A stretch of 64,000 nucleotides of DNA from NCBI GenBank assembly GCA_016790965.1, contig JAEUNZ010000031.1, positions 133,092 to 197,091 of the forward strand, in the 5' to 3' direction. How positions within the stretch are numbered: the stretch's first letter is position 1; each line of letters begins with the position of its first letter. Under the pieces are notes generated by a model, which searched no databases, was not told where the DNA came from, and was given only the letters and a program-made list of their open reading frames with translations. Both the position numbers and the translations under genes were made by a program. Source of the stretch: SSSZ01 sp016790965. Its GTDB lineage: Bacteria > Pseudomonadota > Gammaproteobacteria > Burkholderiales > Rhodocyclaceae. This document shows, piece after piece, positions 37,401 through 45,481 of the stretch.

Positions 37401-39115
37401 GAAGCAATCTTGGGTAGCACCAGGACGTTTAAGAACTGAAGGTCTTCAGCTGCGGCATCAATAAGTGTCTTGCGTTCAAGGTCGGAAAGCTTTCCACCAA
37501 GAAGTTGTAAATCTTTAACGATTGCCACGCTCCGCCAGAGATTTAGCGGATGTATTGCTGACAACAGGACCTCTGTCGTCGCCTCTCGACGGTAGACGTA
37601 CAACTCCATCGCCAGCAACCAATGAACGATACGTTCAGCTTCGTCCATGGCCTGAGAAAACATCTCTTGGTAACTGGCCTGGAGTTGCTTCAGTAGCTGA
37701 TCGTAGGCCTCGAGGTAGTCATCAGCCGCTTGAAGTGCATCCGGGCGGCCAGCAAGTAGTGCTACGGGAGACACAGTCAATTCACCGAGATATTTCAACA
37801 GACGAGTTCTGGCGTCAAACAACTTATCAGCAAGCTCCGCGCAAATCTCGGGAGCTAATTGGGCTTCCACGAACTCGTCCAGCCAGCCCTTGAATTCAGA
37901 GAAAACAAATGGCTGCCATGACTTAAAAGCTGAAACTTCCGTTAGCGCCTCAAGCCGATCAGATTCAATCTCGATGACTCCCCCCCAATGGGTAGCGGTA
38001 GAACGAGATTTGGATAGGGCGATCACATCGGCACGGGCGAGAGCGACAATGTTCTCGGCGTTTTCTCCCTTGATGCCAGCGCTACTCGGCGGGGTAATTA
38101 CGTCATCATCCTGATCGTTCTCTGCAGCGTGGACCCGTTGTGCTACAGACTCTGCGATGTCAGACAAATCTTCATTCTTGCCATCGAGAAGTAGTTCGGC
38201 CACTTTGGATTCGACCGGAATCCTAGTGACGATGTCTTTATCGCCGTTGTTACCAGTCGATCCCCCTGTCGAAACTTTGCCCTTCCAAATTGCCTGAATA
38301 TCAGTGAGATCAAGATCATTTAGTCCTGAAGCTGACTTGTAATCTATGGCCTTAAGCCGTCTTTTTATTGCGTTAAATTTCGTCTTTGCCTGCCCCGTTT
38401 GTTGGCGGCAAAACGCCGACATTCGATCCCAATCTTCTGGTGTTGCGTTTCGAATCATCGCCAACATCTCAGCGTTAACGCGAAGTCGCTTTATGATGCG
38501 GGCCTCGGTACTCTCGTCGGTCAAGTGCAGATCAGAAAAAAGCCCAAGTGCCGACAATTTCGTGGGAGCACTAACTGAGCGTTTAGCGGCTGGTAGTTCT
38601 GCCAAGACCTCTGCAAAGCTAGCCAACGCATGTGCTGGGAGAGTTGGGCAACGTTTAGATTTGAGAGCGTCCCAGAGGGTTCGAAGCCAAACAACTTCAG
38701 CCCTATCTCGCTCGATATCACACATTCGTGTAATCAAAGGTTGCTCATCCAACTGCCTAAACGTATTCAGCGAAGCTGCTTTTCCAAGTGGGCCATCAGC
38801 AACAACAACAATGGTCTTCAGGTTTTGGTTGCGCCACTGGACGGCCGTCTCCTCATCGGAGGCGACCAAATCCGCGTACTTAGGATACGAAGCTTGAAAT
38901 GACGCTACTAAATCAGCCTCATGAACTAGCGATATCCGCAGTTTTTTGCCTGTTTTTGCAAAAAGACCCGGCAAACACTTCAATAAGTGTTCCCGATCCA
39001 GAGGGGAAATATCGCGTGCGATGACGCCGAATTCTTCACGATTGGCGGAGGCATCAATCTCCGAGATCAATAACTCGGCCATTCGTTGAGCAACGTTCGT
39101 TTTTGCTTCACTCAT
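34415..39115 (-). CDS. DptH-like large HerA-type ATPase
   Basis: 1,566 residues. C-terminal third is a HerA/FtsK-type motor: Walker A GASGSGKTE with its first Gly at residue 1225, VLVFDFHGDV, Walker B VVIDEAK (Asp1453), and the family-typical FGLGMVLASQMSDHF and a final RDRSSARAKRIQVRPLPS. The N-terminal two thirds (AELLISEIDASANREEFGVI onward) is a long helical region without motifs I know; about residue 990 ADLLGLRDEAGELVIDVIEVKAHDEA resembles a PD-(D/E)XK nuclease core (Asp/Glu-x-Lys pattern). This layout (large protein, C-terminal ATPase, third gene of the set) matches DptH, the restriction component of DndFGH. Overlaps the upstream gene by 8 bases. Confidence 0.7.
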   Translation of the reverse strand: MSEAKTNVAQRMAELLISEIDASANREEFGVIARDISPLDREHLLKCLPGLFAKTGKKLRISLVHEADLVASFQASYPKYADLVASDEETAVQWRNQNLKTIVVVADGPLGKAASLNTFRQLDEQPLITRMCDIERDRAEVVWLRTLWDALKSKRCPTLPAHALASFAEVLAELPAAKRSVSAPTKLSALGLFSDLHLTDESTEARIIKRLRVNAEMLAMIRNATPEDWDRMSAFCRQQTGQAKTKFNAIKRRLKAIDYKSASGLNDLDLTDIQAIWKGKVSTGGSTGNNGDKDIVTRIPVESKVAELLLDGKNEDLSDIAESVAQRVHAAENDQDDDVITPPSSAGIKGENAENIVALARADVIALSKSRSTATHWGGVIEIESDRLEALTEVSAFKSWQPFVFSEFKGWLDEFVEAQLAPEICAELADKLFDARTRLLKYLGELTVSPVALLAGRPDALQAADDYLEAYDQLLKQLQASYQEMFSQAMDEAERIVHWLLAMELYVYRREATTEVLLSAIHPLNLWRSVAIVKDLQLLGGKLSDLERKTLIDAAAEDLQFLNVLVLPKIASSDGQTKLLGHAGLIAHLPMFKEAPRGVLEPDGIKSVNTLAQLIAYLRPFARPGLQVLLINAPRPSRFIETILDALDLDNSATEETFWGVHFRFRYTSEDTRGWTSELEEMDDLLKDRIRKGQEKGLITLSVHADAKKWPDIIAEASDLPAHLTVVFDPFEVRTALVSRAALHDLSPWMPTCEYRYNKLKKQIMVVPVSEEYIFATYFAAATLVHGELRASTATHQPQVPVIKAWLDQLAATSTWTVVADPHRVLLPRLGDSEVIDRRTERARQITTFGSDLSPFVRRLDDQLRKTHFVAEPPTLEQLIRDLVAMEPNGILGLVGGDKTKHIKGALGKLIAMRWYRRLDPSGLAVSLDTQNARRWLSAGGHSNVQADLLGLRDEAGELVIDVIEVKAHDEAVPYTVQDGIVKGHAVDQVLSTLHALAEVFGSNSESPLAKPRREVLREHLYTALLRDLDPAHIERWHGLLQDLFNGNVKVKLAGRIVHVQLASVANSGRQVFQTSSGIPIQIDTLAATDVDLVLTATRLVQTDVLEASADSGSMEPLTPIEPIRAFQVLSLLSSERMTREEGTTGSAEQETESETAEGTTETEPQATSDGLSATPSLDVSGTTAVIGKQHPTTLEIQLGEEFNTKAPVTWAPGRQSNGFFLILGASGSGKTETLKVLGKGVEDYGVPVLVFDFHGDVTFPGLRHVLMSSGTASTVGINPMELDSQSAEETGLYDQRKVIRDMIRNAVPALGHRQNAILRDAIEDAYTAAGFVDSDPSTWKNPPPTFSDVEDILGTWAEDDHRKSQRSAIEGCLAAVQEIFEHPIFHRTEHISIEEILSSNVRLDLSKLTDEVRYIAAETMLRKIFRVLRLKGPIPVQPTDDRQRFRLFVVIDEAKILSTGAGDPDSPDRILNLLFTEARKFGLGMVLASQMSDHFGSEVKANAATWLVLRPMDVKEAKKNAPNVHMDPDALTSLKGRGDGYLRDRSSARAKRIQVRPLPSEGPKE

Positions 39116-40592
39116 AGCTATCTTCCAAAAGTCCGACTACTGCAACGCTGTCTGCTAAACGCCGTGCCAGGCCGATAGACTCGAGGCGCGACAAGAATCT
39201 TTCACTGTTCTCTGTAAGTTCTCTTGCAGGAACATGTGCCCCAACATCGCTAAGCAACTCCGCATCGTCAATACGTCCACCTACGATGATTCCCCAGCGT
39301 TGCCTTAACAAGTCGAGAAAGTCTCTGTACTCAAGGGGTGATGACGAAACATCAACAACCGAGGCGACAAGCACCTCAAGGGTTCGATCTGTTGGCACGA
39401 GGCGCTTTTTCGGGTTCTTCTGCTGTGGATACAAAAAACCACTGCGAATTCCTAGCAAGCGCAGGTATCCATCGAGACCTCGACCGGAACTACCTTCAAT
39501 CGCGCGAATGATCTCGTCGGAAGACTCAGCCTCAATCTCCTCCGGTAGCGCATCTGCACGGATTTCAGCCAAACGCTTGATAGTCGCATGGCTAGATTCA
39601 ATGGGAGCATTCCCATTGCTCTCAAGAAATGAATTGATTGCCCCAAGTGGCTCCTGGTACCACGTTGGAGAAACTGCACGCATCAAGTCTCGAAGGACTG
39701 CAGCCATATAGGCACGCGCATCGCTGATCGTTCTTGCTACGCAACGCGTACTGGCGTCGGCGACGTTTGAATACGCATCGCCCGATGCATCTACAAGGAG
39801 AATGCGTTCGGGCATTTCGTAGCGTTCCCGTGGTCGAGTCGCAGCATGAACAAAAACCGACAATGCAGCGAGCAGGATGACGCGTTGCAAAGTGGCGATG
39901 GGGTTCGGCTTTAGCTTTCGTTCGTAGGCTGCAAGGGATTTGGCGGACTCGCGGAGTGCCGTTTCAATGGGTGAAAATGCTGACGAAAGATCTTCAGCTA
40001 ACACTGCTGAAGCCGATTTCGGCTTCGTATCCTCCACTAGGGGGGCCAAAAGTGCAGAAAGGTCATCCAGATCCGAAGCGTCCTTGTTAGGCGCCGTCAG
40101 GCTATTGAGCAGATCGAGAATATCTAGCCTGTCACTTTCCGAATTGCCGCCCCATAGCCGATGAACAAACGCACCGGCGCCATCATCCGAGGCATCGCCA
40201 GTTACGGTAAGGGCGGTTGGTGATGAGAACGAAGAGAACTCCGGAGAAACGCCAAATACAGCTCCATCGGCCCCAAGCAAAGTGCGTATTAGCGGAAGTA
40301 CCTTGGTCATCAGCGCTGACGACCGCAAGTCCTCAGCCTCGCCCAGCCGCCCCCAACGCTCACGATGATTCTCGACCAGCCCTTTGGCGGCAGCCAATCG
40401 GTCTTCAATAGCACTCTGATTCAGCGTTGCCTGAAATAACTGTTTCAGTACAGACATCCTGCCAACACATTTATGCTCGGTTCTCATCAATGCATTGGCG
40501 ATGTGGACGGGCTTTATCTTCGCTTCCATAAAGCGATAGCCGTGTCGACGGAAGATCTCATCACTGATTGCTTTGCGAATTTCTTTATTCAT
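39108..40592 (-). CDS. DptG-position protein of unknown fold
   Basis: 494 residues with no catalytic motif recognised. N-terminus MNKEIRKAISDEIFRRHGYR; a mainly helical body with a hydrophobic stretch LQRVILLAALSVFVHAATRP near residue 235; C-terminal YRDFLDLLRQRWGIIVGGRI then ELTENSERFLSRLESIGLAR, a pattern I associate with DptG-like proteins. The call relies mostly on its place between DptF-like and DptH-like genes. It starts 12 bases after the upstream gene and overlaps the downstream one by 8, so the three are one operon. Confidence 0.55.
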   Translation of the reverse strand: MNKEIRKAISDEIFRRHGYRFMEAKIKPVHIANALMRTEHKCVGRMSVLKQLFQATLNQSAIEDRLAAAKGLVENHRERWGRLGEAEDLRSSALMTKVLPLIRTLLGADGAVFGVSPEFSSFSSPTALTVTGDASDDGAGAFVHRLWGGNSESDRLDILDLLNSLTAPNKDASDLDDLSALLAPLVEDTKPKSASAVLAEDLSSAFSPIETALRESAKSLAAYERKLKPNPIATLQRVILLAALSVFVHAATRPRERYEMPERILLVDASGDAYSNVADASTRCVARTISDARAYMAAVLRDLMRAVSPTWYQEPLGAINSFLESNGNAPIESSHATIKRLAEIRADALPEEIEAESSDEIIRAIEGSSGRGLDGYLRLLGIRSGFLYPQQKNPKKRLVPTDRTLEVLVASVVDVSSSPLEYRDFLDLLRQRWGIIVGGRIDDAELLSDVGAHVPARELTENSERFLSRLESIGLARRLADSVAVVGLLEDSYE

Positions 40593-40604
40593 TTTGTTAG
40601 TGCT

Positions 40605-43600
40605 CTAGGTTGCAGAGTCGTAGCGGCGATTTGCCAAATCAACGACCACGGTAGTCCGAAGTTCACTATGCGGATCTACAACTTCGATCGTCCGAATATC
40701 AGAACTCTTCTCAGCGTACTGCGCCAGCGTGTCGTTGAATTGACTCAAACGCCGCGCAATTTCTTCACTGCCTTCGGAGATTGCTCCGGTCATAAGAGCT
40801 TGTAACAAGGTTGTATCAATCACAAGCCGGGCAAACCTTGGATCGTCCAGTGACGCCAAGATCAAATGATTAATTGGCTGCTCACCGAATGCGCGTCTCA
40901 GTACCGGTGCTAACTCTGGCTTATACAGACCAAGTTTGGGTCGAGGCACGGAGTGCCCAGACACCATCGCCTGGCCACGGGGCCGGGGAGAATAGGAAAG
41001 GCGAGTCCAAAGTCGGAGGGCTTCTTTCTTGGTTTCGTCACCTTTGTTCCACCAGCCATTGATCAGGGCAAGAAGGTGGCTAAGACGGATCGCCATTGCC
41101 TGTTGAGTGTCTTGCAGTTCCTTAAATAATTTATCGGCATCAGAGAAAACAACGAGGCGGCCGTTTTTATGCTCAAAATACCAACGACGCTTTAGAGCAG
41201 TAAAGTCATCACGAACAAGGTTGGGTTCTTTCTCGGCGAGTTCATCGAGATTTTTTTGCAATACAGGGAAGTGATTGTTTCCTACGAACTCCTCCGGTTT
41301 AAGAATCCCACGCCATAGTTTTTCATCAACACTGGCATCGGTCTGCTTTAACGGATCAAGCCCTCGCGAGAGATGCTCGAAGATGGAGCCTTCCCCTTCG
41401 AACGCGTTCCAGTAATAGCGTGTCGCTTCGGTATTGCCCAACTCAGCTAACTCGTCGCAGGAGCGCCCTCCAAAGATAAGATACGAGACAAAGGCGAGGG
41501 CCTCACGGAAGGTGACACGCGCGCCGCGTTCACCAACAACTGTGAGCAACTTCACCATTCGTTCTTGGGGACCACTGGATCTCAGCAATTTGCGGTTGTA
41601 GGTCACGCCGCATGTATTGAGGGCCGGACACGACGAGCATGCCTGATACCACTGATCGTCGGTAAGTTTGTCGATAATTGCTTTTGTCAGATCGGCTGAC
41701 AGAACGCGTCGCAGGCTGAGATCAACAACAACGGTTTCGCCAGGCTTCGGCTTCCAGGCTTCATCATCGTCCACTTGCTCAGAATCAAGGGGCCGATAGC
41801 CGACAAGTTTTAGCAAGTTGCCTCGAATTTCCTCCAGCCACGGGTGCTTGTCCCGAAAAGTTCGTACAAGATCGACCAACGGACCTTCGTTGATAGCTAT
41901 ACAGAACGGCTTACCCTGGTCTCGTGCGACCTGCCAGCGTGATGCAATTTCCTCTGCCGAGTATTCGCTTGCGTCGGTAATGATCTCGGCTTCCTTCAGA
42001 TCATTCTTCATCAAGAGAATTGCGTGAGTCTTTCCGTCTCCCGCATTTCCAGTGATAACTACAGAGCCGCCCGCGCGAACAATCTTGCGGACCACGTCTT
42101 CCAACTTCGTTCGGATGTTCAACTCTTTCAGACGAGAGACGCTCACATGATCGCTGAACGCGCTTTCATTTCGGTATAGGAGGCGAATGAACTTCAGTCG
42201 TTCATCAGCTTTGGCATCTGTAGTCATGGAGAGTCTTCCTGAGGCTGATTGATTCTGAAAAAGGCTACGCTGACCACTTGATCCATCAGAACGTTCCGGG
42301 ATAAATCGGGAGACTCGTTCTTTAAGTGGGCTTGAATTGGCTACCGCCTCCAACGCTGGGCGATGATTAAGGCGTGAACTAAGCCAGCGCGAAATCCAGT
42401 AATCCGCAATTTCTGCTTCTGAGTTTTCGGATTCTGGATCGAGCGCATATCGGGGGGGGTCATCGACGCCAAGTAGTACGCGTTCAAGATTTCCAACTAG
42501 CGATACTCCGTAGATGATTCGGGGGGCCCCGTGCTGGAGGAGGTTTGATTGATTAAGCCCAAGCGCAGCGAATCCTTCGCGTAATTGGCGCAGTTTCGGA
42601 CTTTGCCCCTCACCGAATACAAAATTGACGTTCCTGTAGTTCTTGCTTGTTTCGGCCAGAAATGCCAACCCGCGTTCCGTTTCTGAGGAGAGATTCGGGG
42701 ATCCAAACCCTTCTGTCCTCCCGAGACATCGATACTCGATTGGCAACGATTGTCCAGTAACTGTTTTTGCCGGAAGGCGGACACGGTTGTATTGAGCGGA
42801 ATAGTCTGTGTAAAGGCTGGTTGTACCTAAAAACGCCAAATGCGGCTCTTTAGTAATTGCGCGCCCCGCCATTTGGCTGGCAATGATGCTTACGACATTA
42901 TTGTATCGATCACGGTAATCCTTTACGACCTTTGGGCTCATCATCATCAGACAAACCAGTTTCCCGCCGAGCAAATGGTTGTACGGCGGTACAGCTCCGC
43001 AGACCGTAATTTCCATCATGCTCGTTGCAGAAAAGCGTTTCTTGAGTTGCTTGATTGCCACCCCGACAGCCCAAGTTCCCTCCTCAGATTCGGTCAGTTC
43101 CTTAACGGTACCGGTCCACATCGCCAACGCGCGATAGGCCCGAAGGATCTCTCGAACAACCCGAGCACGCTTTGATCGATATAGAGGGGTCTTGGTAAGT
43201 TCGAGCAATCGCTCTGGCGATAAGTCTTCAGAACTAGGGCGTTTAGTCGCGCCACCATCGTCGTCACTTCTAAGCGAATCCTCTCTATCTTTTTGCGCGT
43301 CCTCTTCGAGTACCGCAAGGCGACTCAGGGTCTCCTCATCAACACTGTGATCAATTCGCCTGTCCACAGGCAGGTCGTCCAGATAGACTTGCTCGTAGTC
43401 CTCTTCCAAGCGATGACGGAATGCAGCAAGGATCTCGACATCCGTAACCAAGCCCTGGTCAATAATTTCTAGTAGGCCATCCTGTGTCCAGCCTAGAGCC
43501 TTGTCTCGTGTAGTTAACTGCATTACGGTATTACCTAGAGCCGCGATACCGATTACTGGATGGCTCGGCTGCGCCGCATCGCGAACAAGGTAAAACAGAT

Positions 43601-44294
43601 TACGGCCAGGTGAAGAACGGTAACGAGTCGCCCAACTGTGGCGGAAATACCGCCAAATATCGATCAATCGAATGTTTGTGTGCTGGTCACGCTCATCACT
43701 GACCAACTGGAGATATGGCTGGCAAATTTGCTTGAGGAGTGCGACTCTGCTTTCTTGGGGGCCAGCCAATACCCGCTCGAGTTGCTCTGCCAAACGGCGT
43801 CCATCGGCAATCAGGTCGGTAATGGGCTTTGTTGAAGCGTACTTGGATGGCCGCTCTAAGGAAAACAGAAAGCGCCGATTTGAATCTTCCGCCAGTTGAT
43901 CATTTCGTCCGAACAGAAGTTGCTGTCTGATACTTTCTTTACGTTCGACCAAGTTGGCAGTCTTGGGGGGGCGGACATATATCCAGTGCGGATCGACATG
44001 AAGTTCCCAACCGATATGAATCAAGTCCCTCAACAGGGACGCAGCAACACGCAAACGAAGAGCCTGTGGTGCGTAGGATTCGTTTGCTCTAACTATGTTG
44101 TCAAGTTGAGCAATCGCTTCCGCTCTAGGTAGCTTTGATAGCCGGCGAAGCGTTTCGTAGGAGGTGCCGTCGTCATCGATACGCGGTTTGAAAACACGCC
44201 AATCCTCATCCTCAGGCGCTCCATTAAAGAAACTCGCCTGATTGCGATCTTCTACCTCATTAGTTACTGTCAGTTCCAAATCTTCTCTTCTCAT
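40605..44294 (-). CDS. DUF4338/DruA-like region fused to DptF-like P-loop ATPase
   Basis: 1,229 residues. Residues 1-689: after an Arg-rich helical part, a core from about 431 (VCGAVPPYNHLLGGKLVCL, ASQMAGRAI, LGTTSLYTDYSAQYNRVR) resembles what I remember of the DUF4338 family, which includes DruA of Druantia. Residues 690-1229: a P-loop ATPase with GNAGDGKTH (Gly749), a cysteine cluster CSSCPALNTC and downstream helical part, resembling DptF, whose usual length (about 540) it matches. An ATG at 42227 (residue 690) with AGGA upstream could start the ATPase alone. No Shine-Dalgarno site precedes the main ATG. The fusion is what is odd; neither assignment was tested by search. Confidence 0.65.
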   Translation of the reverse strand: MRREDLELTVTNEVEDRNQASFFNGAPEDEDWRVFKPRIDDDGTSYETLRRLSKLPRAEAIAQLDNIVRANESYAPQALRLRVAASLLRDLIHIGWELHVDPHWIYVRPPKTANLVERKESIRQQLLFGRNDQLAEDSNRRFLFSLERPSKYASTKPITDLIADGRRLAEQLERVLAGPQESRVALLKQICQPYLQLVSDERDQHTNIRLIDIWRYFRHSWATRYRSSPGRNLFYLVRDAAQPSHPVIGIAALGNTVMQLTTRDKALGWTQDGLLEIIDQGLVTDVEILAAFRHRLEEDYEQVYLDDLPVDRRIDHSVDEETLSRLAVLEEDAQKDREDSLRSDDDGGATKRPSSEDLSPERLLELTKTPLYRSKRARVVREILRAYRALAMWTGTVKELTESEEGTWAVGVAIKQLKKRFSATSMMEITVCGAVPPYNHLLGGKLVCLMMMSPKVVKDYRDRYNNVVSIIASQMAGRAITKEPHLAFLGTTSLYTDYSAQYNRVRLPAKTVTGQSLPIEYRCLGRTEGFGSPNLSSETERGLAFLAETSKNYRNVNFVFGEGQSPKLRQLREGFAALGLNQSNLLQHGAPRIIYGVSLVGNLERVLLGVDDPPRYALDPESENSEAEIADYWISRWLSSRLNHRPALEAVANSSPLKERVSRFIPERSDGSSGQRSLFQNQSASGRLSMTTDAKADERLKFIRLLYRNESAFSDHVSVSRLKELNIRTKLEDVVRKIVRAGGSVVITGNAGDGKTHAILLMKNDLKEAEIITDASEYSAEEIASRWQVARDQGKPFCIAINEGPLVDLVRTFRDKHPWLEEIRGNLLKLVGYRPLDSEQVDDDEAWKPKPGETVVVDLSLRRVLSADLTKAIIDKLTDDQWYQACSSCPALNTCGVTYNRKLLRSSGPQERMVKLLTVVGERGARVTFREALAFVSYLIFGGRSCDELAELGNTEATRYYWNAFEGEGSIFEHLSRGLDPLKQTDASVDEKLWRGILKPEEFVGNNHFPVLQKNLDELAEKEPNLVRDDFTALKRRWYFEHKNGRLVVFSDADKLFKELQDTQQAMAIRLSHLLALINGWWNKGDETKKEALRLWTRLSYSPRPRGQAMVSGHSVPRPKLGLYKPELAPVLRRAFGEQPINHLILASLDDPRFARLVIDTTLLQALMTGAISEGSEEIARRLSQFNDTLAQYAEKSSDIRTIEVVDPHSELRTTVVVDLANRRYDSAT

Positions 44295-44361
44295 GCAAAT
44301 GCGTTGCTACCGGTAGAAAACGGGTACCGCCAGTTCGCCAATATCCAATTCGTTGTGCCGA

Positions 44362-44586
44362 TTACTCTTGGTCATCGCCACCAACATCGTTCATTAAGGC
44401 TGTCGAGGTCTGCTGCCTGATCCATTGATCAATCTCGGACCGAGGGAAACGCCATGTACCCCCTACCTTGAACGCGGGAATCTTCTTCTCAGCAGCCAAC
44501 CGGTAGATAGTTCGCTCGGTCACCTTGAGGTACGCGGCAACTTCCCTGATGGTGAGGATTTCACCTTCGTTAGTTTTATTCGGCAT
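44362..44586 (-). CDS. excisionase-type helix-turn-helix DNA-binding protein
   Basis: 74 residues from the ATG at 44586. LTIREVAAYLKVTERTIYRL and then KKIPAFKVGGTWRFPRSEID are the MerR/excisionase-like winged HTH (HTH_17 type). It is the first gene of the operon, 67 bases before the fusion gene, and is a likely regulator of the operon acting at the palindromes 44662-44721, or a DNA-reading component. A TTG 12 bases upstream is a less likely start. Confidence 0.85.
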   Translation of the reverse strand: MPNKTNEGEILTIREVAAYLKVTERTIYRLAAEKKIPAFKVGGTWRFPRSEIDQWIRQQTSTALMNDVGGDDQE

Positions 44587-44616
44587 GTCTCTAGCCAAAA
44601 AAGATCAAAGATCGAC

Positions 44617-44645
44617 ACAATAGTGCAAAATTTTCAAGGTGACAA
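44617..44645 (-). promoter_or_regulatory. promoter of the Dpt-like defence operon
   Basis: On the minus strand TTGTCA (-35, 44640-44645) and TATTGT (-10, 44617-44622) with 17 bases between. Start would be near 44610, leaving a leader of about 24 bases before the HTH gene. Confidence 0.55.
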
Positions 44646-44661
44646 TGCTGTTTGGTAGCTA

Positions 44662-44721
44662 ATTGGAAAGATTTTCCAATATCTACGGCTCACCAAGTGA
44701 GCCTGTCGATAAACATATGTT
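44662..44721. promoter_or_regulatory. three tandem palindromes upstream of the defence promoter
   Basis: ATTGGAAA-gat-TTTCCAAT (44662-44680), GGCTCAC-caa-GTGAGCC (44687-44703) and AACATATGTT (44712-44721), all perfect. The first is centred about 61 bases upstream of the inferred start. They fit operators for one or more dimeric regulators; none is followed by a T-run, so they are not terminators. Confidence 0.6.
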
Positions 44722-44782
44722 GGAAGAAGGCTTGGCGCTCGGGCGCGGAAGCGATCGGCGCAATTACGGGATCACGATGCTT

Positions 44783-45010
44783 TCAGCGAGTTTCTCGCTT
44801 GGCTGACGTCTTTTTCCCTAAATGGAGTTCGGCGGCGCGGTCGAAGCCCACCCAAACCCCATTGATATCTTGCCCCCTGAAAGCTAGTTCTTCGCGGGCC
44901 AATTGATTGAGATCCAGTTCCCCGCGCGCAACAGCTGCTAGAACTTTGCTTGTGGCAAGTTGAATGAAGCCAACCTCGTCGACGGTGAATCCGCCTGTTG
45001 TGTAGGACAT
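44783..45010 (-). CDS. small conserved accessory protein (hypothetical)
   Basis: 75 residues, start MSYTTGGFTVDEVGFIQLAT with a GGAGAG ribosome site, then LDLNQLAREELAFRGQDING and VWVGFDRAAELHLGK. The ARxELAxRGxDxxGxWVGF pattern occurs in small proteins of phages and plasmids, but I know no function. Downstream of the recombinase cassette on the same strand and upstream of the defence operon. Confidence 0.65.
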   Translation of the reverse strand: MSYTTGGFTVDEVGFIQLATSKVLAAVARGELDLNQLAREELAFRGQDINGVWVGFDRAAELHLGKKTSAKRETR

Positions 45011-45037
45011 TTACTCTCCAAGGCATTGCATGACTGA

Positions 45038-45056
45038 GTCATGAACGCTCTGTTTG
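45038..45056 (+). repeat. imperfect direct repeat flanking the recombinase cassette
   Basis: GTCATGAACGCTCTGTTTG recurs as GTCATGAACGCGCTGTTCG at 47297-47315 in the same orientation (17 of 19 identical). The two copies bracket the recombinase and DUF2924 genes. A perfect CATGAC-TGA-GTCATG palindrome overlaps the first copy (45029-45043). The second copy lies within the 71-residue gene. Confidence 0.5.
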
Positions 45057-45082
45057 CCTTGGAAGCCAAGTTGAAAATCGTC

Positions 45083-45481
45083 TCATGTATGCCGGCATAA
45101 GGGCATCATCAAAAACATTCTTTGCTCTTCCCAATCAATAGGGAATGGAAGCATTAATTGCTTGAGTGTCAGGCGCGCCGGCTGGCGGCCATCCAGAATC
45201 GCATCTACGATGTCCGGTGCCAGTAGCGCCAGTTTGACGATGCGACTGACAAACGAGGCCCCAATCCGCTCGCCTCTGGCGATGTCTTCGATGCAACCGT
45301 AGGTTCCATTTTCCAGCAGCGCCCGCCACCGGAATGCTCGGGCCAGCGCCTTGATCATCGTGTTATCGATAGTGGCCTTCGGCGCTGGGTTGCCCTGAGT
45401 GCCGTCAGGCAGGACGATGACCTTTCGCCCGCCACGCTGCTTGAAAGTCATCGGCACATGGATGGAAACGATCTCCATCAT
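45083..45481 (-). CDS. recombinase-associated DNA-binding-like protein (hypothetical)
   Basis: 132 residues. VHVP-like start (IVSIHVPMTFKQRGGRKVIV), then a helical segment with GCIEDIARGERIGASFVSRI that looks like a helix-turn-helix, and ILDGRQPARLTLKQLMLPFP near the end. Overlaps the recombinase stop by four bases. This gene regularly follows serine recombinases of this class in proteobacterial prophages and probably assists site recognition; that role is inferred. Confidence 0.7.
   Translation of the reverse strand: MMEIVSIHVPMTFKQRGGRKVIVLPDGTQGNPAPKATIDNTMIKALARAFRWRALLENGTYGCIEDIARGERIGASFVSRIVKLALLAPDIVDAILDGRQPARLTLKQLMLPFPIDWEEQRMFLMMPLCRHT

Noticed and set aside
34415..44294. Complete Dnd/Dpt phosphorothioation restriction system
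   Set aside because: No dndA-E modification gene is visible in the window, so only the restriction-like half can be claimed.
34137..44586. Standard Druantia system
   Set aside because: No DruE-type helicase or other Druantia gene is present; only a DruA-like region occurs, fused to a DptF-like ATPase.
44687..44703. Palindrome as a terminator of the small upstream gene
   Set aside because: No T-run follows on either strand; an operator is more likely.
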